The position numbers and the translations under genes were made by a program. A stretch of DNA of 64,000 nucleotides from Macrotis lagotis. Taxonomy: Eukaryota; Chordata; Mammalia; Peramelemorphia; Peramelidae. Shown one piece after another: positions 22,340 to 32,450 of the stretch (position 1 is the first letter of the stretch; every line of letters starts with the position of its first letter). The stretch spans positions 261,194,441-261,258,440 of the forward strand of contig NC_133666.1 in assembly GCF_037893015.1 (NCBI RefSeq). Reading direction: 5' to 3'. Under the pieces are notes generated by a model. It made no database searches and had not been told where the DNA came from. It worked only from the letters and a program-made list of their open reading frames with translations.

Positions 22340-22515
22340 AGAGAGGTAGCTGGGGGCACACTGGAAGTAGGAAAATTTGAGTTCAAATCTAGCCTCAGAT
22401 ACTCACTTACTAGCTGGAACATCACTTAACCTCTATTTCCCTCAGTTTCCTCAATTTTAAGACATGAATAATGAGAGCACATACCTTGCAGGGCTGATAT
22501 GAGGTAAAGAGGGTC
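22340..22515 (+). repeat. CORE-SINE (MON1/THER1-like)
   Basis: GAGAGGTAGCTGGGGGCACA, GAGTTCAAATCTAGCCTCAG, CCTCAGTTTCCTCAATTTTA and CTTGCAGGGCTGATATGAGG. Confidence 0.75.
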
Positions 22516-22549
22516 TCTGCCAGGCAATGACAGCCTCAGAAAAGAGAAG

Positions 22550-23720
22550 AGGATGTATAGAAGAGTTGTTATGAAGTTAAAATCAACAGGATTTAATCAT
22601 AGATTGGATATGGGAGGTGAAAGAGGGTGAAGAATTGAGGAAGACACTAAGGTTTCCAACCTGGGCAGATGGTAAATTCCCTTACAGGAATAGAGAAATA
22701 TGAAGGTGGGGTAGAGGTTGAGAAAAAAGAAAATTAGTTCAGTTTTGGACATAGTGAATTTAAGATGTCTATTGGACATCCAGTAGTCAACTGGAGAGAC
22801 AAGTCAGAAGGTTAAGGGATAGAGCACTAGGTCTGAGGAAGAACTAGTTTTGAATTGGGCTTCAGATACTTACTAGTTAGGCAAGTCACTTAAAGCTATT
22901 TGCCTTAGTTTTCTCAACTATAAAATGAGCTGTAGAAGAAAATGGCAAATTGTTCCAGTATCTTTGTTAAGAAGACCCCAAATCAGGTCACTAAGTGGGA
23001 TACCACTGAACAACAAAAGTAGATCTGAGAAACATTAGCATAAATAAGATAACTGAATTCCTGGAAGCTAAAGATAACAAGTGAAAAAGGGAGGAAAGAA
23101 AGCCCAGAATAAGAATGCTGGGAAACACCTACTTTTAGAGGATGTGATCTAGATGAAGATTCAGTAAAGAAAGGTATGAGGAGAACCAGGAGTGTTATGG
23201 AATCTTAGAAGATCAAAGAGAAGATGGCAATGAATGATGTCAAAAGGCTGCAGGGAGATCAAGAAGGATGAAGACTGAAAAAAGTCATTAAATTTGGCAA
23301 TTAAAAAGATCATTGGTAACTAGAGAAAGCAGTTGACACTGAATAATGAGATAGCCTTAAAGAGTTAAAAAAAAGTAGGAGGAAAAGAAGTGGAGGTATC
23401 TGTTAAAAATAATCTTGAATAAAGAGGTATGTGATGATAGTGGGGATGGATAAAATGGATCAAGGAGTTTTTTGAGAAGTGATAAGATGTAGACATATTT
23501 ATTGATAGAAGGGAAGTAACCAGCAGACAAAGACAATGAATATAAATGAAATTGGGAATGATGGGGGAAGGCAATTTGCTGAAGATAAGACTGAATGGGA
23601 TAAAATGTATATGTAGAGGTTTGTCTTGGAAAGGAAAAGGACCACCTCTTTACATGGGACAAATATGAGGAGGATATTGATATAAGGGTGATACAAGATG
23701 AGGTGGAAGACAGAAAAGGA
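22550..23720 (-). mobile_element. L2 LINE ORF2 relic (reverse transcriptase), SINE-interrupted
   Basis: Minus-strand blocks run HLYSLSLSAGYFPSINKYVY and LSLLKKLLDPFYPSPLSSH near 23.4-23.6 kb (for NLSLSSGSFPTAWK...LLKKPSLDP). Further along, 22.6-22.8 kb gives MSNRHLKFTMSKTELIFF (for MSHRHLKLNMSKTELIIF). The order is correct for one L2 copy. A CORE-SINE at 22800-22990 lies inside. Confidence 0.8.
22800..22990 (+). repeat. CORE-SINE inserted in L2 relic
   Basis: AGGTTAAGGGATAGAGCAC, GGCAAGTCACTTAAAGC, CTCAACTATAAAATGAGC and GAAAATGGCAAATTGTTCCAG, ending CCCCAAATC, match the marsupial SINE with the GGCAAACCACTCCAGTATC-type tail. Confidence 0.8.
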
Positions 23721-23944
23721 AACTCTTAGCAAGCAATAGGATAGAGTCTTTTTTTCTTCATAGGGGAGATGGATAGTAAGATACTGAGAAAGTGAGAGCA
23801 ATGAGGAGGAATCAATAGAGTGAAAGACCTGGGACTTATTGGCATGACGAGGTAACAGATTTCTCCATAACCAGATTCTGGTTCCTGGTACCACTATTTA
23901 CATATTTACTCACTTAAGGCAGACAAAGTAGGAGGTCTTACCCT

Positions 23945-24155
23945 TTTTTTTTTGTATCACAGACCCCTTTTGGCAATATGGTGAAGACTATGGACCCCTT
24001 CCCAGAATGATACTTTTTATATAATTAAAAGAAATATTAAACTCCAGTTAGAGATTAGTGGAAATACAGATGTAACTTTTTTCATCCAAGGTTACAGATC
24101 TCTTGAAATTTATCCTCAGACCCTTTTGGGGATCTATGAACTCTAATGTTAGGAC
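23945..24155. mobile_element. Non-autonomous hAT-like DNA transposon relic
   Basis: TCACAGACCCCTTTTGGCAAT, GACTATGGACCCCTTCCC, TTAGAGATTAGTGGAAATAC and GATCTATGAACTCTAATG occur in the order of the same mammal-wide hAT family as 11483-11715. Termini are eroded. Confidence 0.55.
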
Positions 24156-25310
24156 AATGGTAGATGAGCAACAAAGAAAAATAAGGCCTGTTACTCTTTC
24201 CCCCTAAGAGGTTCACATAAAAGGTGGCTATAGAAGCAAGAATATTATAGAAAAAAATGACTCTTAGTAAGAGAGAGGGCTTTACCCCCTCTTTTGTTAT
24301 GAGCCTAGGCTACTTTGCTTTCTTATATGATCTTTGGGGAAGAATGCAAAGATTTTTGGAAGACCTAACTTGGAACTGGTACCTCTACTCTCACAGGCTG
24401 ATGAGAAACTGCTTTATACATTCTCTCCAAAGAAGAGGATTATGTTTAGAGGTGGTTCATGAACATTGCAGCTCTAAATTCTTAGGCTAACAGCTTTAAC
24501 ACTTATGTATCTACCCTGTGAATGAAAATGCAGAGCAAGACCAGGCTTCCTATTCTTCCCCCTCTATGTAATTTCTCAACCAGTGCTCTACTAAGCCAGC
24601 TCTTTCTCTATGATGGTTAATACTTCGGCCAAAAGCTGGAGACAATATAAGTCGGTCGGCTTTCCATGTAGCCAGAAGGGTTAGAACTGAAAGCTGTTTT
24701 AAAAGAAGATTTTAAAAAAGAAAACCTTTTATGTTGGGGAATAAGAATTTTCCTTTTTAAACTAAGTGCCACCAGACCCCTACTGACATCATCCAGGAAA
24801 ACTAAACATAACATAAATCATTTATGTAAGGAGACCAAGTTTTATAAATATTTGGAATAGTCAAGATGAAGGAGTTATAGTTAGGGTAAGAAAAGAACAA
24901 TTTATATAATTAAAGATAAACAGAAGTCATCTGTCAAAAAATAAGTTTTCAAGTACTAAGAAAAATCAAGGAATTTCCCTCATATTTTCTAAGCTATAAA
25001 ATATTAAATCTCAACATGATTATAAATAAATATTAAACATTGCTATTAAGTTCTTAAAGGACTATGTAGTAGAAGGTGATTATATCTTTAGCTCAGTGAT
25101 AGGGACTGGACATAAGAATCTTGCTTTTGACAAAGTAAAGCTGCCTTGAATCTCTAACCTTTTTTTTTTTAATTTAAAGTGATTAATATTGAGTTCAGGT
25201 TTTAAAAAATCCAAAAGCCCAAGATGGTCCAAGAATTGACCAGGCACTCCAATTTCAGGTAGGCAAGAATTTTAGGGAGAAGATAACATTTTATTTAAGA
25301 TGCTTTTATT
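24156..25310. other. No recognised feature
   Basis: AT-rich sequence. The frames at 24257-24490 (plus) and 24617-24814 (minus) have no recognisable domain or exon signals I can defend. Confidence 0.4.
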
Positions 25311-25314
25311 GATA

Positions 25315-25385
25315 CTTGATACTTGATATATGTATATATATATGTATATATGTATACACACACACACACACACATATATATATGT
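25315..25385. repeat. TA/TG/CA microsatellite
   Basis: GATATATGTATATATATATG followed by a (CA)n run and a second (TA)n run. It adjoins the tail of the next SINE and probably derives from it. Confidence 0.9.
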
Positions 25386-25543
25386 CTTTTAAGTTTTTTT
25401 AAATTTTATTTATTTAGGCAATGAGGTTAAGTAACTTGCCCAAGGCCACACAGCTGGGCAATTATTGTCTGAATTCACATTTGAACTCAGGTCCTCCTGA
25501 CTCCAGGGCCAGTGCTCTATCCACTGGGCCCCCCTAGCTGCCC
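25386..25543 (-). repeat. WSINE-type SINE
   Basis: Reverse copy from an A/T tail through GGCAATGAGGTTAAG, CACACAGCTGGGCAATTATT to CCCCTAGCTGCCCC. More diverged than most copies, with a short deletion after AATTATT. Confidence 0.92.
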
Positions 25544-25549
25544 CTATTG

Positions 25550-26600
25550 ATACTTTAGAAAGAATGATTTGAATATATAAGTTTGGATATACAGTATACA
25601 TAAAGACTGTCTTAACAGGCTTTAAAAATGCTGCATTGTCTCTAGACTGACTTAAAATGGATCTCTACTATTACAAATACACTGTTTTTAATTGGTTTAA
25701 AGTAAACAAAATGTTAATTATACATAAGAAAACAGCTGTAAATGTGATGAAGTTGGTGGAGTGGTTTTCTAATTCAGAATGGCACTTGAGAGAGTAAATA
25801 TGAGAGATACATATTTTATCCTTTCTTTTCTAAGTCAACTTGGAAGGCAATGTGGTATAAAGCAGTCTTAGTAAAATTGAACATTCTTCAAATTGTACTG
25901 GGTATAGTGGTGGGGTGAAGAGAATGATTCATAGTTATTGGTGGAGGGATTTATTACTTAGAATTTGGTATTTTAAACTATAGTCAAACTGCTGAATTCC
26001 TAGGAATTCAGCAATTGCTTGGTAAACTCTCAAGGGAACCCACATCTAGCTATACACAGAATGAGAACCATGAATCCCAATCTGTTGTATAAATTACTAC
26101 AATGAAGCTTTCAAATGCTATGTGTTAGTTCACAGCATAATTCACGATTCTTTAATACTCAACCAACAAATCATCCTTTTCTGTCCACTAATCAAATTAC
26201 TCATCAAATTTTGAAAATACCACATTATCTTAATATTTAAAATCACAATAGTATTCTGAAGTCATCATGGAATTAAGGATTCTTGTTGGAAAGTACCTTA
26301 GAATTCATCTAGTTCAAATCCAGCCAATGTAGGAATTCTTTGAACAATTTCATGACACAGAGTCATTCATTTTCTTCTGTACCATTTTCAGTGATGGGAA
26401 GCTTAATATTTCCCCCATGTAATTCATTTAGTTTTTGTAGTTATAATTGTTATTATCTCATAATTATTTAATTCTATAGGGAGGTCAAAACTTGCCTCTT
26501 TCTGTTGTCAACAGAATGGATAATTTATTAATTTATTTTGGTAGGGAATTCTCAAACTATTTTGTACTATTGATAATTGTTCTTTAGGTGCTATTCTTAT
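25550..26600. other. No firm feature
   Basis: AT-rich. 26270-26400 (GGAAAGTACCTTAGAATTC, ATCTAGTTCAAATCCAGCC) resembles an old mammal-wide repeat of the 'CATCTAGTCCAACCC' type; nothing else was recognised. Confidence 0.4.
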
Positions 26601-26604
26601 TTCT

Positions 26605-26728
26605 GAGTACAAGATTTGGAATGAAAGATTATCAGCCTGAATTTGAATGTCACTTTAATTGTGGAACAAGCTACTTAACCCCAGTTTCCTTTTCTGTTAA
26701 ATGGAGGGGTTGGACAAGATTACTGTAA

Positions 26729-26731
<3 letters not shown>
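26605..26731 (+). repeat. CORE-SINE (THER1-like) fragment
   Basis: GATTATCAGCCTGAATTTG, CAAGCTACTTAACCCCAG, GGGGTTGGACAAGATTACTG are in forward order. Confidence 0.6.

Positions 26732-26774
<43 letters not shown>
26732..26774. repeat. (TG)n microsatellite
   Basis: About 21 uninterrupted TG units. Confidence 0.97.
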
Positions 26775-26776
<2 letters not shown>

Positions 26777-26779
26777 ATG

Positions 26780-28025
26780 GCCAAATCAGGTATTCTTACT
26801 CTAAGACGAGTGCTCTTGGATAGCAATGTAAAGCGCTTAGTTAAAGGGGTCCTTTTCTCTCCAAATCTACGCTGCAAAGAAACCCATGAACAGTGTAGGA
26901 TGCAGAAGCTCTGGGTATGTTCTTGAATCTGCTCCAAACCAGGTGAGTACCTGGAACAAGTCACTTCATCTCTCTATGATTATGTGTTCTCAAAAGTAAA
27001 TTGATGAGCTTTAATAAAACAATCCCTAAAGTCCTTTATAGCTACCAAATAGCACCATTCTAGCCTCTATCATGATATAGTACAGAGAACACATTTGTTC
27101 ATGTTTTGTCTTTTTTTCTTAAACTCTCATCCTACATTTTTCAGCTGTGTTGAACAGAATGGGATGAATAATCCCATTATTAATGTTATGTCAACTATTG
27201 AAGATAGCTGAAGGACATTTCAAAAAATCATTGAGAGAAATGAGGTAAGAAAAAGGGGGAGTACTTCTTTAAAAAAAACAAAAATTACAATTTATCCTTT
27301 ATTTTTACCATATTATTATTATTATTACTATTTCTACTTCCTCTCTAAATTTCTGTTGTTATAGATATAATCATTTCTAGTTATTCTCACTTGTCTGTAG
27401 TCCGGCAGACACTAGAATGAAAGGTCATTTTAAATCAAAAGACAATATTTATGTCCTTCATTCCTATGATCCTAGTACCCAAGGAAGATGAACACATTTC
27501 TTTATTTCTCTCTCTCTTTTTTTTTTTTTAAGTTGGGTGAAGGGAATGAGGAGAAGAGAATTGGGAGATCAATTTGGCCCTGGGCTGGGCTTTGCTAATG
27601 AGAAAAAAAGCTAACAGTAACATGGAGTGAGGATATTTTCAACATGGTTTCACTGGTTGACCTAAAATGTGATCTCAGAATTCCATGGACATCTATGTTC
27701 AAATATAAGTGCAAAACACATTCCAAAGCCAAATATAAATGAATATTTATTCATGTTATTCATTTAACAAATGAATAATCCCCATTTAAATGCACAGCTG
27801 ATAATAAATTGTATTTTAGAGATGAATTAAGTCAGAAAGCCAAAGATATCTAGCTAAAGTCAAAATTATGACATGGCAATAAAATTCCTTAATAATTTTT
27901 TAAAGGAAATTAAAATCCATTATTTTGCAAAATTAGGGCAAAAAATAAAATCTTACTAACATATAGAAAATGGAAACCAGGACAAGAAAAAGTGCTACAA
28001 TTTGAGTATTATAAAATATTTGGTA
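26780..28025. other. No recognised feature
   Basis: AT-rich sequence with short pyrimidine runs (27500-27530). No repeat family or exon recognised. Confidence 0.4.
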
Positions 28026-28029
28026 ATGT

Positions 28030-28240
28030 AAAGTTTTAGGTGAACAGATTTTTGGAATCAGGAAGATCTAGATTCCAGTTCTATTTCTGACACATACTAA
28101 CTAAAAACCAGGGATCACAGGGTCATAAACTGAGCAGGTTACTTAACATTTCTGGGTCACAATTTCCTCACGTGTAAAATAAAAGTAATGACAAAGAGAG
28201 TCTTTGAGGTCCCTTTTGGCTCTAAAGCTTTGACAGTACT
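28030..28240 (+). repeat. CORE-SINE (THER1-like)
   Basis: TTGGAATCAGGAAGATCTAG, GAGCAGGTTACTTAACATTTC, TTTCCTCACGTGTAAAATAA and TTTGAGGTCCCTTTTGGCTC in forward order. Confidence 0.8.
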
Positions 28241-28261
28241 GACTTTAATTCCATTACCCAG

Positions 28262-28335
28262 ATGAACTCCTTGAGGGCAGGCAAGACTGCCTTCTGCCTT
28301 GCCCAGAATTGGCACTTAATGAATACCAGATGATT
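28262..28335 (+). repeat. L2/MIR 3' tail
   Basis: AACTCCTTGAGGGCAGGCAAG, CCCAGAATTGGCACTTAATGAA: the usual L2-type 3' end. Confidence 0.6.
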
Positions 28336-28384
28336 ACTATGATGTTTAGCTACTAAGAACCCGAGAGGTTCCTTGGTTTAATAC

Positions 28385-28475
28385 CCTTGTTTTCCTAATA
28401 ACAAAATTGAGGCAGAGGAGTTGAGGGACTTGTCCAAGGTCACACATATAGAAAAGTGCAGAGCCAGGGAAAGTC
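28385..28475 (-). repeat. MIR-type SINE fragment, reverse
   Basis: AATTGAGGCAGAGGAGTTGAG, GACTTGTCCAAGGTCACAC and AGTGCAGAGCCAGG are the MIR core read backwards. Confidence 0.65.
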
Positions 28476-29296
28476 AATTAAACTTTTACTGTCCTCTAAA
28501 ATTGTTTAAGACCAAAAATTTTGGCAGAATCACCTGATCTATAATGGGAAGGCAACTTCCATACTGGAAATTCCTCTCTATGAAATTAGAGGATTAGATT
28601 AAAAAAAATTCAATAGGTATCTGAATTAGACATTTAAAATTTTACTGTGCTCCATCAGAGCATGGACTCTTGGCATGTGAAGGCTTTATCAGCAGAGGCT
28701 AAGTTTTGCATTTGATTTTCTGATGTACACATTTATATCCAGTACAGTTTCTCACCTGAGTTCCAGTTTTGTCACCAAATGACTACTGTATATTTTGAAC
28801 CAGATGTCCCACAGAGACCTCAAATTCAAAGTGTCCAAAACAACTTATTATTTTTTTCCCTTAAACCTATCCCTCTTCTGAACTCCCCTAATTTGATGAA
28901 AATCTTCCTTTCAGCCTCCCAATATAGCTACTACCAATATAGCACCTCAGTTTGGACACATAATCCTGGACAATTACATTTTTCTTTGATTTATTTACAC
29001 ATTACCAAAATATTCTTGTTTAAGAGTAAACATAATCCCCCTCCCTCACAAAAGCATAAAACCTCATGAAAAATAAAGTAAAAGAAAGAGAATAAAATGT
29101 GTTTCAGTCTGTGTTCTGATACCATCAGCTCTGTCTCAGGTGGATCACTTTTTTTTTTTACCATAAATCCATCATAGTAGTAACTTCCATATTTTTCCAG
29201 AGTTGCTGATGCTGATTGTAATTCCCTCCATCCATTCCTCCCCACTACCATCTATTATATTTTCTCTCTCTCTGTCCCTTTTCAAAAATGTGTGGT

Positions 29297-29450
29297 GGGG
29301 CAGCCAAGTGGTGCAGCAGACAGAGCACTGGCCCTGGGGTCAAGAGGCCCCAAGCCTACATCCCACCCCAGAGACCCAGCAACCACCCAGCCCCGTGGTC
29401 CCAGACAGACCACCCAATCCCAGCAGCTTGCCAAAAAGTAAAAAAAAAAA
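29297..29450 (+). repeat. Diverged WSINE-like SINE captured in HAL1 3' UTR
   Basis: Starts GGGGCAGCCAAGTGGTGCAG and ends CAGCTTGCCAAAAAGTAAAA, antisense to the host element. Diagnostic differences from ordinary copies (GTGCAGCAGACAGAGC, CAAGAGGCCC, CCAGACAG.CCACCCAATCCC) are shared with 40488-40641 at the same HAL1 position. No target duplication private to this copy is evident. Confidence 0.85.
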
Positions 29451-29951
29451 GAAAATGTTATATCTGACTATCCTCTCCTATGATCTACCCTCTTCTTTAG
29501 CACCTACATCCCCCTCCCTCCCCCTTGTCCTCCTTCTCTCCTTTTTCTTCTGGATGTCTATACCCTATTGAATGTGTATGTTGTTTCCTCTCTGAGCCAT
29601 TTCTGATGAGAATGAAGGCTCCCTCATTCCCCCCGCATCTTCCCTCCTTCCATACCATTGCAAAAACCACATGAAATATTTTTACATGAAATATCTCAGC
29701 CTATTCTACCTCTCCTTTCTCTAACTCCCAGTACATTTCTCTTTCACCCATTGACTCCATTTTTACCAATATTATATCTTCAAATTCAGCTATCTCCTGT
29801 GCCTCATCTATAAAAGCTCCTTCAACCTGCTCTATTAAATGAGAAGGTTCATATGAGTATTATCAGTATCATCTTTCCATGCAGGAATATATGTAGTTCA
29901 TCATCATTAAGTCCCTCATAATTTACCCTTCTCTTTTTTTCTCTATGCTTC

Positions 29952-31207
29952 ACCTGAGTCCTGTACTTGAAGGTCAAACTTTCTGTTCAGCTTTGGCCAT
30001 TCCAACAGGAACATTTGAAATTCCCCTGTTTCATTGAAAGTCCATCTTTTCCCCTGGAAGAGGATGTTCAGTTTTGCTAGATGGTTGATTCTTGGTTGCA
30101 TTCCAGGCTCTTTTGCCTTCCAGAATATTATATTCCAAGTTCTACAAGCCCTTAATGTGTAGTTGCTGCTAAGTCCTGTGTAATCCTGACTGCAGCTCCA
30201 TGATATTTGAATTGTGTCCTTCTGGCTGCTTGTAATATTTTTTCTTTGACTTGAGTTCTGGAACTTGGCGGCTATAATATTCCTGGGGGTTGTTTTATTT
30301 TTTGGATCTTTTTTCCTAGGGGAGATTGGTGGATTCTCTCAATTTCTATTTTGCCCTCTGCTTCTAGGATATCAGGGCAATTTTGCTGTAGAAATTTTTT
30401 TAAAAATGAGGTCAAGGGGCAGCTGGGTGGTGCAGTGGATAGAGCACCGGCCCTGGAGTCAGAAGTACCTGAGTTCAAATCTGGCCTCAGACACATAATA
30501 ATTACCTAGCTGTGTGGCCTTGGGCAAGCCACTTAACTCCATTGCCTTGCAAAAACTAAAAATAATAATAATAATAATAAAATAAATAAAAAATTAAAAT
30601 GAGGTCAAGGCTCTTTTCCTGATCATGACTTTCTGGTACTCCAATAATTTTAAAATTATCTTTCTAGATCTGTTTTCCATATCAGTTATTTTTTGAATGA
30701 GATATTTTCTATTTTCTTCTAATTTTTCATTCTTTTGGTGTTGAAGTATTGTTATCTTGATTTCTCGCAAAAGCTCCATTCTACATCTGAAGGATTCGTT
30801 TTCCTCAGAGAGCTTTCTTGTCTCCTTTTCCATCTGGCCAATTCTGCTTTTTAAAGCATTCTATTCCTCAATAACTTTTTGACCTGTTTTATCCATTTGA
30901 CCTAAACTGATTTTAACATGTTATTTTCTTCAGCCTTTTTTTGGATCTCCTTGACTAAGTTGCTGAATTCATTTTCATGTTTTTCTTGCATCTCTCATTT
31001 CTTTTCCCAATTTTTCTTCTGTCTCCCCTACTTGATTTTTCAAAATCTTATTTGAGTTCTATCATAGCCTGACCCAACTTCTATATTTCTTAAGAGTCTT
31101 TAGAGGCAGAAGTTTGGACTTTCTCATCTTCTGATATGCAGTTTAGTCTTCCATGGGACCAAAGTAATTGTCTGTGGTCAGGTTCCTTTTTTCACCTGTT
31201 TACTCAT
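29952..31207 (-). pseudogene. L1-type ORF1 remnant in HAL1 copy B
   Basis: The minus-strand ATG at 31205-31207 opens MSKQ-like sequence. A coiled-coil piece at 30833-30594 reads MEKETRKLSEENESFRCRME and DMENRSRKIILKLLEYQ, the L1 ORF1p junction of coiled coil and RRM. The C-terminal domain (CNPRINHLAKLNILFQG-type) lies near 30060-30110. Stops and a WSINE break it. Confidence 0.75.
30418..30595 (+). repeat. WSINE-type SINE with 15-bp target duplication
   Basis: Forward copy with tail (AAT)n/(AAAT)n. Direct repeats AAAATGAGGTCAAGG at 30403-30417 and 30596-30610 (the GG may belong to the SINE head). It postdates HAL1 copy B. Confidence 0.95.
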
Positions 31208-32450
31208 TTCCCCAGCCTGTGCCTGGTTTTGGGTTGCTTCCTGAGCTTGAGTATTTTTGGGACACCTCCCCCACCCCAAGAACCTCAGTGTGTGAGGCTC
31301 TGACTACTCTCCTGGTCTGTGAATGACCACTACTGCATCCCTCTGTACCAGATGCTGTGAGGGCAGGTCCTGCTCTATGGGGGGGCCTAGACTGTGACCA
31401 GGGTCTGAATGTGGTCACAGAGGACAGAACTCAGCAGTCTCCCTTCACTCCCTTACCTTCTGTGGGCTAGCACTCAGGGTGCAGCTGCCTGGAGGCTACT
31501 GCTGGGCAGTTCCACAGGCTGCTTCCTGGGATCTGGGCTGTGCTGAGTGCTGGCCACACTGAGGGCCAGGGTCTCCCTGTTGATCTTCCAAGTTGTGCTT
31601 GGTACTCCCTGGGGTGCAGGTCAGAAAATTGCTTCTGCTGCTGGGAGCCCTGCTCCCAGGTGCCCTGGGGCTGTTCCTGGGAGGCTGAAGTTCCTTTGCT
31701 CTAGCATGGTGCTGATCAATCCTCTAACCCTATGGAACAGAGCTTCCTACTATTTTCCAGGTTACCTTGGGCTGGAGAAATGCCTCACTGGATCTTTCTG
31801 TGGGTTCTTGGGTGTTGTTTTTCTGTTTTAGTCACCTCCACCAAGCACATCCTTCAGGACTTTCTGCTTAAGAAATTCATATCCTTCGGGATTGAAGTGA
31901 ACAGATTTTTAACATTTTCCCACAGGCTGAACATTAATCCTGGACAATTAAAATGAATTTCTGTTTGGTCCCTCCTCAAGTCTCCCCCAACTTCAAATCA
32001 GATGCTAAAATGATTAATAGATCTGACCATGTCAAATTTCTACTCGAATTCTTGCTACTTCTAAGGTAAAGTATAAATTCCTTTACTACTTAATCCCAGT
32101 TTACCTTTTGAACTTCCCTATATATTATCTCCTCCCTCAAATTGCATATTCTTGTCAAAAGAACCTATTTACTGTTCTTTACATATAGTACTTTCTATCC
32201 TGTTTCCACACTTTTATATTGGCATCTACCCTCTGCCTCAAATAAATTCCTTCAAGTTTTATCTCAGATATATCATAAATAAAGCTTTTCCTGATTCACC
32301 CAAATAGTAGTGTCCACTCATCCTAATTTATCTCATTTATTTTGCATTGATTCTGTGTTATATATGTGCATGTTATCTTCTTCAATAGAATGTAAATTCC
32401 TTGAAGGCAGGGGCTATTTCATTTTTCCCTAATATGATATTTTGTTGGTT

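Larger units (their letters stand above)
28977..31934 (-). mobile_element. HAL1-like half-L1 element, copy B (with captured SINE)
   Basis: Exact 16-bp direct repeats TAATCCTGGACAATTA at 28961-28976 and 31935-31950 bound this minus-strand element. Reading minus: about 90 bp of unassigned 5' sequence, GC-rich 5' UTR (31200-31850), decayed ORF1 (31207-29952), and an ORF2-less 3' UTR ending in an AAATAAATC-type tail. The 3' UTR holds a diverged SINE at 29297-29450 that copy C shares. A later WSINE sits in ORF1 at 30418-30595. Confidence 0.85.
28770..32450 (+). mobile_element. L2 LINE 3' half, split by HAL1 copy B
   Basis: Left part 28770-28976: GATGTCCCACAGAGACCTC, AAAGTGTCCAAAACAAC (L2 'MSHRHLKLNMSKTEL' segment). 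Right part 31951-32450: AAATTTCTACTCGAATTC, GCATCTACCCTCTGCCTC, TTCAAGTTTTATCTCAG, CTTTTCCTGATTCACCC, CCTTGAAGGCAGGGGC. Order and orientation fit one L2 copy interrupted exactly at the HAL1 target duplication. Confidence 0.75.

Noticed and set aside
26671..26964. 97-codon frame with a (TH)n tract
   Set aside because: It is translation of the (TG)n microsatellite and flanking SINE.
28991..29251. 86-codon minus-strand frame
   Set aside because: It falls in the 3' UTR of HAL1 copy B; no homologous frame is kept in copy A.
31547..31956. Two overlapping plus-strand open frames of 94 and 74 codons
   Set aside because: They lie antisense in the GC-rich 5' UTR of HAL1 copy B and have no recognisable domain.
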